Source of the DNA: Paenibacillus sp. MMS20-IR301 | GTDB lineage: Bacteria; Bacillota; Bacilli; Paenibacillales; Paenibacillaceae | Length of the DNA stretch: 64,000 bases | Assembly (NCBI RefSeq): GCF_032302195.1 | Contig: NZ_CP135275.1 | Location: 2,232,001 to 2,296,000, forward strand | Direction of reading: 5' to 3' | Shown: positions 36,586 through 44,876 of the stretch, piece by piece | Layout of the letters: every line of letters begins with the position of its first letter | How positions within the stretch are numbered: the stretch's first letter is position 1 | Translations under genes and position numbers: made by a program | The notes under the pieces: generated by a model | The model's input: only the letters and a program-made list of their open reading frames with translations | What the model was told of the DNA's origin: nothing | Database searches by the model: none

Positions 36586-37089
36586 TTAAAACTGCTTGTT
36601 CTTGTGAATCCTTACCGACAGCAGATAAGAACCGGCAAACATCACTACAGCAACAGCAAGGGAAGCTATCCCGACCTCACTGCTGTTAAAATTCACATTC
36701 TCCCGGAACATTCCCAGCAGCGCCCACACGACAATCCGGATTACAATAGAAGAGCCTGCCGCTACAAAAATCATCATCTCGCTTTTCTCCACGCCGAATT
36801 TCAGGACCGCCGGATAGACGATAGCAATGGTCGAGACGGACAGCGAGAAGCCCAGGGTATATCCAGGTGACAGGTCCAGGGACCGGAAGGCCGCATTATC
36901 TCTTAAAAAGGATATTAATGTAGTCACTCCGCTGAAGACAGCGCCCGTTACAATCAGCGTTATGAAGGAGAGGTATTTGCTGCGGATAACCGTTTTTCTT
37001 TGGACCGGAAAAGTGATCTCCAGCTTGCTCCATTTCGAAGCCTCATCCACCTGCAGCGAATAATAATTATTGAGAAGCAGTCCCCGCAT
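36586..37089 (-). CDS. ABC-2 type permease, internally shortened
   Basis: 167 aa. It starts MRGLLLNNYYSLQ and jumps directly to VDEASKWSKLEITFPVQRKT, two segments that flank the first two helices (roughly 40-50 residues) in YhcI/YtrC-type ABC permeases. The remaining part keeps four transmembrane helices. An internal deletion relative to the family is likely, so function is doubtful. It belongs to a decayed operon with the ATPase fragment and the frameshifted GntR gene upstream. Confidence 0.65.
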   Translation of the reverse strand: MRGLLLNNYYSLQVDEASKWSKLEITFPVQRKTVIRSKYLSFITLIVTGAVFSGVTTLISFLRDNAAFRSLDLSPGYTLGFSLSVSTIAIVYPAVLKFGVEKSEMMIFVAAGSSIVIRIVVWALLGMFRENVNFNSSEVGIASLAVAVVMFAGSYLLSVRIHKNKQF

Positions 37090-37090
37090 T

Positions 37091-37340
37091 CTATCGTTCC
37101 CCCTTTACCAGCAGCAGCAGCATTTCATCAATCGATACATGGTCGACAATAATGCCGGCGTATTTCCGCTCAAACTCCCGCTTATCAGCAACAAGCACAT
37201 CGGTTTGTAAGCCCTTAACCCGGCAGGCGATCCGGTCACCGTTATCGATACGCCTGAACTGCTCCGTGTTGCAGCGGGCAACACCATACCTGTAGATCAG
37301 CTCATCTTTGCTCTCGGTCAGACTAATCCGGCTGCATTCC
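37091..37340 (-). pseudogene. C-terminal fragment of an ABC transporter ATPase
   Basis: The minus-strand frame ending at 37091 reads SLTESKDELIYRYGVARCN and continues to DHVSIDEMLLLLVKGER-stop, the C-terminal domain of YhcH/YtrB-type ATPases. Walker A, signature and Walker B are absent. Upstream the frame meets a stop at 37352-37354, inside the GntR gene. About 200 N-terminal residues are deleted. Its stop is one base from the permease ATG. Confidence 0.75.
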
Positions 37341-37604
37341 TTAAATGCTCTTCAATAGCCTTCAGCTGCTCCTCCTGAAATATATCCTTGTTGGCTGCCG
37401 ATACGAAGCTTCCGCGTCCTACCGTGGTTTCGATAAATCCCTCCCGTGGAGGTCTTCATACGCCTTTTGTACGGTAATTACACTGACCTGAACCGATTTA
37501 GCCAAGGAGCGCATGGAAGGAATCGGGTCTCCCTCCTGCAGCTTTCCGCTCATAATCATTGCTTTGATCTGAGAGGTGATCTGTTCATAAATAGTCTTGC
37601 GCAT
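37318..37604 (-). pseudogene. Frameshifted GntR (YtrA-type) regulator
   Basis: Starts MRKTIYEQITSQIKAMIMSG with a good wHTH (SMRSLAKSVQVSVITVQKAY). After AYEDL the frame is lost by one missing base near 37440. In the shifted frame the protein continues normally as REGFIETTVGRGSFVSAANK and ends near IEEHLRNAAGLV-stop at 37318. Such short GntR proteins repress adjacent ABC transporter genes in response to cell-wall antibiotics. Here the regulator, ATPase and permease are all damaged. Confidence 0.8.
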
Positions 37605-37716
37605 TTCTCACGCCAAATAAGATTGCTACTATCCGGGACGCCAGTGATTATTCTATAATTGTCTTTTATAAGCTTGAGGCTATATACTCTCTTACGACAA
37701 CCCGGAGGTTACGTTA

Positions 37717-38976
37717 ATGGCACGTTCTTTCTTCCCGAGACTGCAGGGCAACAGCCGCGGCTGCCTGGCCTTTGAGCCCTTCTTTCTCATCCCCTTCAGC
37801 ATGTTCTCGACCTATGCTACGCTGTATATGTACGAGCTTGGGCTGACCGAAGTGAATATCGGCTGGATTACGACCATCGGGCTGATAGTACAGGTACTCT
37901 CCTCACTGGTCAGCGGATATTTAACAGACCGGATGGGACGCAAACGGGCGATCCTGTATTTTGACCTGCTGAGCTGGAGCCTGGCGACACTGCTATGGGC
38001 ATTTTCCCAGAACCTGTGGTTTTTTGTGGCCGCTGCGGTGATTAACGGATTCCAGCGTGTTCCGCATATCGCTTTCTACTGTCTGATTGTTGAAGATACC
38101 CGGCCCGCCGACCGGACCTATGTGTTCACCCTGCTGCAGATCATCAGTGTAATCGGCGGTTTGTTCGCTCCGCTCGGAGGCCTGCTGGTCAATCAGTATG
38201 GCATGGTCCAAGGGATGCGGATCATGTACGTGCTGGCCTTTCTGTTCATGACCTTCCAGTTCACCGGCCGGCATCTGACAACCCGTGAGACGGAAGCAGG
38301 CATTAAGAAACGGCAGGAGACGCGCGAGCTGGGGCTCCGGCAGAGCCTGGCCGAATATGGCGGCGCTTTCCGTGAGCTGTGGGCGGAGCGCAATCTGCTG
38401 CTGATCTTCGCCGTGTACATCCTGTTTAACTTCCAGGCGACGCTGAAGACCACCTATCTTCCTCTCTATCTGGCGGACTATCTGAAGCTGAACAGCGGGA
38501 TTCTCTCCTTGTTCCCGGCCGTTTCTTCGGTCATCATGCTGCTGACCCTGTGGCTGCTTATGCCCAAAATTCCCGACCAGAGCGCAAACCGTTCCATGAT
38601 GGCCGGATTCGGGCTCTCCGCTCTATCGAATATAATGCTCGTGCTGTACCCCTCGTCCAGCCTGCTGTGGATCGGCCTCAGTACTATATTGGCCGCAGTG
38701 GGTCTCATGATCAGCTCCCCTTATCTGGAAGCGGCGGTCCAGAATGCCATTGATGATGAGAAACGGGCCAAAGTCTTCTCGACGCTGTCCGTGCTGATCC
38801 TGCTGTTCACGGCACCTGCCGGCATCATCGGGGGCTGGGCATACAAGCTGGACCCGCGGATTCCTGTATGGCTGGTTACAGCAGCCTTTGCCGGCTCCTG
38901 CCTCCTGCTGTATGTGTACCGCAAGCGGACGGGCCGGATGGACCAGACTACGCATCAGGCCGGAGCCGGTGTTTAA
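37717..38976 (+). CDS. MFS transporter
   Basis: 419 aa with 12 predicted helices. Start ATG 37717 behind CGGAGG. The major-facilitator loop motif after TM2 is clear (GYLTDRMGRKRAILYFD). A long cytoplasmic loop lies in the middle (RETEAGIKKRQETRELGLRQ). It is probably a drug or metabolite exporter; the substrate is not evident. Monocistronic. Confidence 0.88.
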   Translation: MARSFFPRLQGNSRGCLAFEPFFLIPFSMFSTYATLYMYELGLTEVNIGWITTIGLIVQVLSSLVSGYLTDRMGRKRAILYFDLLSWSLATLLWAFSQNLWFFVAAAVINGFQRVPHIAFYCLIVEDTRPADRTYVFTLLQIISVIGGLFAPLGGLLVNQYGMVQGMRIMYVLAFLFMTFQFTGRHLTTRETEAGIKKRQETRELGLRQSLAEYGGAFRELWAERNLLLIFAVYILFNFQATLKTTYLPLYLADYLKLNSGILSLFPAVSSVIMLLTLWLLMPKIPDQSANRSMMAGFGLSALSNIMLVLYPSSSLLWIGLSTILAAVGLMISSPYLEAAVQNAIDDEKRAKVFSTLSVLILLFTAPAGIIGGWAYKLDPRIPVWLVTAAFAGSCLLLYVYRKRTGRMDQTTHQAGAGV

Positions 38977-39000
38977 TCAACTGGCCGTTTATCTTCAAAA

Positions 39001-39052
39001 AAAACAGGGCTATCCAAGGCAGCCATTGCATGGCGTGTCAGGATAGCCCTTA
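39001..39052. terminator. Bidirectional terminator
   Basis: AGGGCTATCC / GGATAGCCCT stem with A-run (left) and T-rich (right) flanks, between the MFS gene and the convergent AraC cassette. Confidence 0.8.
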
Positions 39053-39055
39053 TTA

Positions 39056-40054
39056 TCATTTGCCCAGCAGCTTGGGGAATTGATCCAGCAGCAGATTGCT
39101 TGTCAGCATATCGTCATAATTCCATTTTGACTCAATGAATGTGACCTTCCCGTTTTGTACAGAAGGCAGCTTTTGCCACAAAGCTGTATTCAACAGTTCG
39201 TTGAACGACTCTTCAGCATCAGGATTCTCAGGGAAGATTACGAACAGGCGGTCACCAATCAGCATCTGATGCATCAGCTCGGGTGACACTTCGATGAACG
39301 GTGTACCCGGCGCTGCTTCAATCTCCTTAACCTGCTCGGACATCTTATAGCCCTTCGGCTGATAAACCAGGTTAGAGACACCGCCCGACTTCATCAGATA
39401 CATCGTCTTGTCCCAGTAATAAATCAGGATTACAGCTGTTTCGCCTTCCGTGAGATTTCCCTGCTTATGCAGTTCATCCCACATAACTTCAGCCTTCGCC
39501 TGATAATCTGCCAGCAGTTGTTCAGCCTCAGCCTGTTTGCCGACAATCTCCCCGATTACAGGAAGACGTTCACTGAGCGGCTTACTCTGATCAAACACAA
39601 CCGCCGGTGAAATTTTGGCAATCTCATCATACTCCTTATCCAGCACATACCCAAGCAGCGTGAGGTCTGGTTCAAGAGCGAGCAGCTTCTCCAGATTAGT
39701 CGGGAAGCCGATATCCTCAGCCGGGGTTTGTTCATACTCTGAATAAGCCGAACCTTCAATGAATCTGCGGTCTACGCCGACAGGCTCTATACCAAGCGCA
39801 AGCAGATCTCCGATCGAGTTCCCTTGAAGAATTACCCGCCGCGGCTGAACAGGTATACTGACTTCATGTCCCTGGCTGTCTGTAAATGACCTTACTGAGG
39901 ATTCTTGGCCGGCAGTTTGCGCTGCTGCTGTTGCCTCAACGGCCCGGTCTGGAACCAGATTCACATTTCCCGCAGCAGGGGTGCAGGCGCTGAGCATGAT
40001 TGACAGGCACAGCAGCATCACTGCACCGAGCGTTAATCTGGTATTTCTGTACAT
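39056..40054 (-). CDS. Siderophore ABC transporter substrate-binding lipoprotein (internal start)
   Basis: 332 aa from ATG 40054, in frame with the longer AraC frame. A G-rich stretch (GGGGGG) about 12 nt upstream may serve as ribosome site, weaker than in paralogue 1. The lipobox is LSAC, and the two-lobe FecB-like domain contains VQPRRVILQGNSIGDLLALG and KLLALEPDLTLLGY. The predicted role is capture of a ferric siderophore at the outer membrane face, delivered to a separately encoded FecCD permease. A Fur box (40080-40094) sits just upstream. Confidence 0.75.
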   Translation of the reverse strand: MYRNTRLTLGAVMLLCLSIMLSACTPAAGNVNLVPDRAVEATAAAQTAGQESSVRSFTDSQGHEVSIPVQPRRVILQGNSIGDLLALGIEPVGVDRRFIEGSAYSEYEQTPAEDIGFPTNLEKLLALEPDLTLLGYVLDKEYDEIAKISPAVVFDQSKPLSERLPVIGEIVGKQAEAEQLLADYQAKAEVMWDELHKQGNLTEGETAVILIYYWDKTMYLMKSGGVSNLVYQPKGYKMSEQVKEIEAAPGTPFIEVSPELMHQMLIGDRLFVIFPENPDAEESFNELLNTALWQKLPSVQNGKVTFIESKWNYDDMLTSNLLLDQFPKLLGK

Positions 40055-41011
40055 AGGTAAGTCGTCCCCCCGTTTATATTGATAATGATTCTCAAGCACA
40101 CCACCAATATAACCTTCACGCTTACCTTCTGCATCAGACAATCTCAGCTTATCCGTAGGACAATCTGCTCCTGCTGCCAGGCTGGCCGCTCCGGCCCTGA
40201 ACTGCCCCGGCGTTTCACCGGCCGTCTTCTTAAAGATGCGGATGAAATAAGACAAGTCCGGATACCCCACACTAGCAGCTACCTCCTGCAGTGATAAGTC
40301 CGTTTGCCGGAGCAGCCGGCAAGCCTTATCGACCCGGACCCGGATCAGATAATCAATCAGACTGCTGCCGGTCCTGCTTTTAAACTGCTTCGCCAAATAA
40401 GATACGCTATAATTAAGCCGCCCGGCGACAGATGACAGGCTGACGGGCTCGTGGTAGAACTCATTGATGTACCGGATGGCCTGAGTTACTAGATCCTCCT
40501 TATCCTGAGAGCCCGCAGCCCGCTGAAGCTGCTTCTCTACTTCATAGATGAACTGATACAACCGGGATTTACCCTGAATCCGTTGCAGCGCTTCCGGGTC
40601 CAGCCATAAGCGCCGCAGCTCCTGCAGCTGCAGCAGCAGCTGGGCCGGATCATCCGGGGCAAACGCATATTGCCGCTGAAACGGACTGCCGCTCTCATAA
40701 CGCCTGCGGATACCCGCTGCGGCCGTGCCGGACAACGAGGCTTTATACAATACAAGATAATACTCCAGCTCCTCATGCACCGGACGAATATCAAGCCTGG
40801 CCCCTTTACCGCTGTGAATAATATGAAAGCGTTCGGCCGTATATTCCCTGCTATCAAGGCGTATACCGGCTCCGCCGCGGACAATGCAGAGGTAACCTGA
40901 TGCCGGAAACCGGTAGGAGACAGGTTTGTCTCCTGCATGCAGCCATTTATGGCGGATATCCATCAATTGAATGTTGGCATAATCCCATAACACTAGATGA
41001 TCTTCATTCAA
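39056..41011 (-). CDS. In-frame AraC regulator + siderophore-binding lipoprotein cassette (paralogue 2)
   Basis: Open frame of 651 codons from TTG 41011 (GAAAGGCGG about nine bases upstream). The longer frame to 41062 would translate the Fur box and is unlikely. Layout as in 12957-14969: cupin-type sensor (IQLMDIRHKWLHAGDKPVSY), AraC HTH pair (SSVAGRLNYSVSYLAKQFKS; EVAASVGYPDLSYFIRIFKK), and a linker ending ENHYQYKRGDDLP. A lipoprotein signal follows (MYRNTRLTLGAVMLLCLSIM, then LSAC) and a siderophore-binding domain. The linker peptide NHYQY, which is the translated Fur box, is conserved with paralogue 1. A Fur box also precedes the whole gene (41043). No permease is adjacent. Confidence 0.8.
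   Translation of the reverse strand: MNEDHLVLWDYANIQLMDIRHKWLHAGDKPVSYRFPASGYLCIVRGGAGIRLDSREYTAERFHIIHSGKGARLDIRPVHEELEYYLVLYKASLSGTAAAGIRRRYESGSPFQRQYAFAPDDPAQLLLQLQELRRLWLDPEALQRIQGKSRLYQFIYEVEKQLQRAAGSQDKEDLVTQAIRYINEFYHEPVSLSSVAGRLNYSVSYLAKQFKSRTGSSLIDYLIRVRVDKACRLLRQTDLSLQEVAASVGYPDLSYFIRIFKKTAGETPGQFRAGAASLAAGADCPTDKLRLSDAEGKREGYIGGVLENHYQYKRGDDLPMYRNTRLTLGAVMLLCLSIMLSACTPAAGNVNLVPDRAVEATAAAQTAGQESSVRSFTDSQGHEVSIPVQPRRVILQGNSIGDLLALGIEPVGVDRRFIEGSAYSEYEQTPAEDIGFPTNLEKLLALEPDLTLLGYVLDKEYDEIAKISPAVVFDQSKPLSERLPVIGEIVGKQAEAEQLLADYQAKAEVMWDELHKQGNLTEGETAVILIYYWDKTMYLMKSGGVSNLVYQPKGYKMSEQVKEIEAAPGTPFIEVSPELMHQMLIGDRLFVIFPENPDAEESFNELLNTALWQKLPSVQNGKVTFIESKWNYDDMLTSNLLLDQFPKLLGK
40080..40094. 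promoter_or_regulatory. Fur box inside the second AraC/binding-protein linker
   Basis: TGATAATGATTCTCA, a 7-1-7 element with one mismatched pair, located 26 bp before the internal ATG 40054 and translated as ENHYQ in the long frame. Confidence 0.75.
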
Positions 41012-41042
41012 AATAGTTCCCGCCTTTCTATAGCAGTATAGT

Positions 41043-41057
41043 TGATAATCATTATCA
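41043..41057. promoter_or_regulatory. Fur box upstream of the AraC/binding-protein cassette
   Basis: TGATAATCATTATCA, a perfect 7-1-7 repeat, 32 bp before the TTG start 41011. It may also touch the gdhA upstream region. Confidence 0.85.
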
Positions 41058-41090
41058 TTCACAACAGTTTTTCCGGAAATATTTCACGTT

Positions 41091-41173
41091 ATGTAAGGTT
41101 CATAGAAATTCTTAATGGCCTGACCAAAAATAATTGATTGGCAAAATGATGTAAGGTTTTATAAAATTCTTTT
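41091..41173 (+). repeat. Two direct repeats upstream of glutamate dehydrogenase
   Basis: ATGTAAGGTTCATAGAAATT (from 41091) and ATGTAAGGTTTTATAAAATT (from 41149), 58 bp apart and each followed by CTT. They are candidate operator sites for a nitrogen regulator. The second loosely resembles the GlnR/TnrA pattern, with two mismatches. Confidence 0.45.
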
Positions 41174-41232
41174 AAATTCAAAATACCTCAGGGTAGCCTA
41201 AATAAAAAAATAAGACAGGGAGTGTTAGCTAA

Positions 41233-42618
<1,386 letters not shown>

Positions 42619-42634
42619 CTGATTCTTCTAATCC

Positions 42635-42684
42635 CCCCGCAAAGCGGAGCTTTGGCCCGGTGCTGATTCAGGTACTTTGCGGGG
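42635..42684. terminator. Hairpin after gdhA
   Basis: CCCCGCAAAG / CTTTGCGGGG 10-bp stem with a 30-nt loop. It lacks a T-run, so termination strength is uncertain. Confidence 0.4.
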
Positions 42685-42711
42685 ACCCTAATGATTAACT
42701 TATCAACAAAG

Positions 42712-42770
42712 AGACCCGCGGGGAGAGCAGCACCTGTTCATCACAGGCACCGCTTCCCCGCGGGTCTTCT
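42712..42770. terminator. Terminator of the ddh gene
   Basis: AGACCCGCGGGGA / TCCCCGCGGGTCT 13-bp stem between the convergent gdhA and ddh genes. On the minus strand it is followed by CTTTGTTG. Confidence 0.75.
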
Positions 42771-42808
42771 TGGTTTCATAGCTTGTCTTTAGTAGCGCAG
42801 TTAAGGTC

Positions 42809-43792
42809 CTACAGCAGCTCGCGGCGCAGCGTCTCCGCCGATTTCGGCGACAGATGACCAAGCGGGATATCAAATACCGTCTTGGCCCCTGTGCTGCCTT
42901 CTGCCTTCAGTCTGACAGCTGCACGGGCATAGGCAACCAGCACGCTGGCCGTGAATTCAGGATTGCTGTCCAGCTTCAGCCCGAATTCGGCAATCTGCTT
43001 GCTGCCCTCTCCGGTAACACCGCTGCGGATGACAAAGCCGCCGTGCGGCATGCCGGAATGGTTAGCTGCCAGCTCTTCGGAGGTGATGAAATTTACTGTA
43101 GTGTCATAATCGGCGAAATAATTCGGCATTTCTACGATGAGCCGGGTAATCTCTGCATGATCCGCCCCTTCTTCTGCTACCACGTAGCATTCCCGGTGAT
43201 GCTTCTCACGGGTGGACAGCTGCGGTGTTTCTCCGCTACGGATGCGGTCAATAACGTCCTGGACAGGTACCGTGTACTGAACACCGGCCTTCACGCCCGG
43301 AACGCGGCGGATGGCATCGGAATGGCCCTGGCTGACCCCGGTGCCCCAGAAGGTATAGTCTTCGCCTTCCGGCAGAATGGACTGCATCAGCAGCCGGTTC
43401 ATCGAGAACATACCCGGGTCCCAGCCTGTGGAAATCACGCTTACCGTGCCCCCTGCAAGCGCCGCCTGATCGACCTCTGAGAAGAATTCAGGAATTTTGG
43501 CATGGGTATCGAAGCTGTCAACGGTATTAAACAGTCTGGCGAGCTGCGGTGTCTGCTCCGGTAGGTCTGTGGCCGATCCGCCGCACAGAATCATGACATC
43601 AATCTTATCTGTATATTGCTCGGCGGCGGAGATATGCTCAGTGGCAGCCCCCGTGATCTCTGCTAGCTGCTGCGGATCTCTGCGGGTAAAGATGGCTGTC
43701 AGCTCCATATCCGGATTTTGCCGGATCGCCTGCTGCACCCCTTTGCCCAGATTCCCATAGCCGACAATCCCTACTCTGATTAATGAACTCAA
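42809..43792 (-). CDS. ddh: meso-Diaminopimelate D-dehydrogenase
   Basis: 327 aa from TTG 43792 (GGGAGG nine bases upstream), the usual length of Ddh. The NADP-binding N-terminus is IRVGIVGYGNLGKGVQQAIR. Substrate-loop sequences typical of Ddh are STGWDPGMFSMNRLL, GVSQGHSDAIRRVPGVKAGV, and the C-terminal NHSGMPHGGFVIRSG. It catalyses the one-step NADPH-dependent amination of tetrahydrodipicolinate to meso-DAP for lysine and peptidoglycan. Monocistronic. Confidence 0.95.
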   Translation of the reverse strand: MSSLIRVGIVGYGNLGKGVQQAIRQNPDMELTAIFTRRDPQQLAEITGAATEHISAAEQYTDKIDVMILCGGSATDLPEQTPQLARLFNTVDSFDTHAKIPEFFSEVDQAALAGGTVSVISTGWDPGMFSMNRLLMQSILPEGEDYTFWGTGVSQGHSDAIRRVPGVKAGVQYTVPVQDVIDRIRSGETPQLSTREKHHRECYVVAEEGADHAEITRLIVEMPNYFADYDTTVNFITSEELAANHSGMPHGGFVIRSGVTGEGSKQIAEFGLKLDSNPEFTASVLVAYARAAVRLKAEGSTGAKTVFDIPLGHLSPKSAETLRRELL

Positions 43793-43970
43793 CTTATGTA
43801 TCCTCCCTTTGCCGGTTAGACCGGAAATATGTTTTCTTTAAATTATAAGTATATATACATTACACAAAATGTAAACATTTAAGTTTGCTGACGGCCCCTA
43901 TTGGAGCTTATTTCCTGGCTGCCTGCAGTTCGGGGATTGTCCAATCGCTGCTCTTCACTTACAATACTAA

Positions 43971-43985
43971 TGATAAACATTCTCA
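43971..43985. promoter_or_regulatory. Fur-type box upstream of the alpha/beta hydrolase
   Basis: TGATAAACATTCTCA, a 7-1-7 element with imperfect symmetry, 20 bp before the start and right after a TACAAT -10 candidate (43960-43965). Confidence 0.6.
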
Positions 43986-44005
43986 ATTGATAGGTGGAAA
44001 AGATC

Positions 44006-44869
44006 ATGCCGGACACTAGTGCCCACACGCTTGGGAACAGCCATTATGCTACAACCGCAGACGGACGCAAGCTGCATTACATGGAGAACGGCTCAGGTCC
44101 GGTAACTGTCGTATTCGAATCCGGCATGGGCATGTCCCGTTCTGCCTGGGGGCTGGTGCAGCCGCTTGTCGCCGCGCATACACGCGCTGTTGTCTATGAC
44201 CGGGCAGGCAGCGGCCGCAGCACGCCCGACCCCGCATCAAGAACATTAGCCCGGATGGCCGATGATCTGGAGTGCCTGCTCAGCCGCCTGGGCGATGGTC
44301 CCTTCATCCTCGTTGGCCACAGCTGGGGCGGACCTGTCATCCGCACCGCTGCTGCGCGCCGCCCCTCTATCCTCCGGGGACTCGTGCTGATTGACCCGAC
44401 AGATGAGCATTGCGGGGAGTATTTCACCGAGGACTCCGTGAAGCATTTCGCGAAGATGAACACGCTGCTGCCGCTGCTGGCCGGAAGCGGCCTTTACCGG
44501 CTGATAGGCGCAAGACCCGGCAGGGTGCTGCCGGCCGATGTATACAGGGAGCAGCGCCGGGAGGATTTCACGCGCCGGGCTGCGAAGACAATGGTCGCTG
44601 AAGGTGCAGCCTTCCTTGAGGATCTAAGAGGCCTTCGCAATGATCCAAACCAGCTGGACGGCATCGACATAGCCGTAATCTCAGGTACGCTGATCACCCG
44701 GATGGAGCAGAAATTCCGGCCGGCGCTGCACGAAGCCCACTGCAAGTCGGCGGCCTCCTTCGCCCGCGGCCGCCTGATTGAAGCCCGGAAATCAGGCCAC
44801 ATGATTATGTACACCGAACCGCAGCTCATCGCAGATGAGATTGTACGCATGCTGCCGGCAGCGCACTGA
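44006..44869 (+). CDS. Alpha/beta hydrolase, probably iron regulated
   Basis: 287 aa from ATG 44006 (AGGTGG eight bases upstream). The catalytic Ser lies in VGHSWGGP (G-x-S-x-G), the oxyanion segment is FESGMGMSRSAW, an Asp candidate is LVLIDPTDEHC or the later IAVISGTL region, and the His is KSGHMIMY. The family includes esterases and acyltransferases. A Fur box just upstream suggests a role in iron acquisition, for example siderophore hydrolysis, but this is inferred. It is convergent with the prenyl-synthase-like gene, with 7 bp between the stops. Confidence 0.8.
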   Translation: MPDTSAHTLGNSHYATTADGRKLHYMENGSGPVTVVFESGMGMSRSAWGLVQPLVAAHTRAVVYDRAGSGRSTPDPASRTLARMADDLECLLSRLGDGPFILVGHSWGGPVIRTAAARRPSILRGLVLIDPTDEHCGEYFTEDSVKHFAKMNTLLPLLAGSGLYRLIGARPGRVLPADVYREQRREDFTRRAAKTMVAEGAAFLEDLRGLRNDPNQLDGIDIAVISGTLITRMEQKFRPALHEAHCKSAASFARGRLIEARKSGHMIMYTEPQLIADEIVRMLPAAH

Positions 44870-44876
44870 ACCGGCA

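Noticed and set aside
41012..41062. ATG 41062 as start of the second AraC cassette
   Set aside because: It would place the perfect Fur box inside the coding sequence near the N-terminus. TTG 41011 has a good ribosome site, and the protein then begins where similarity to the first cassette begins.
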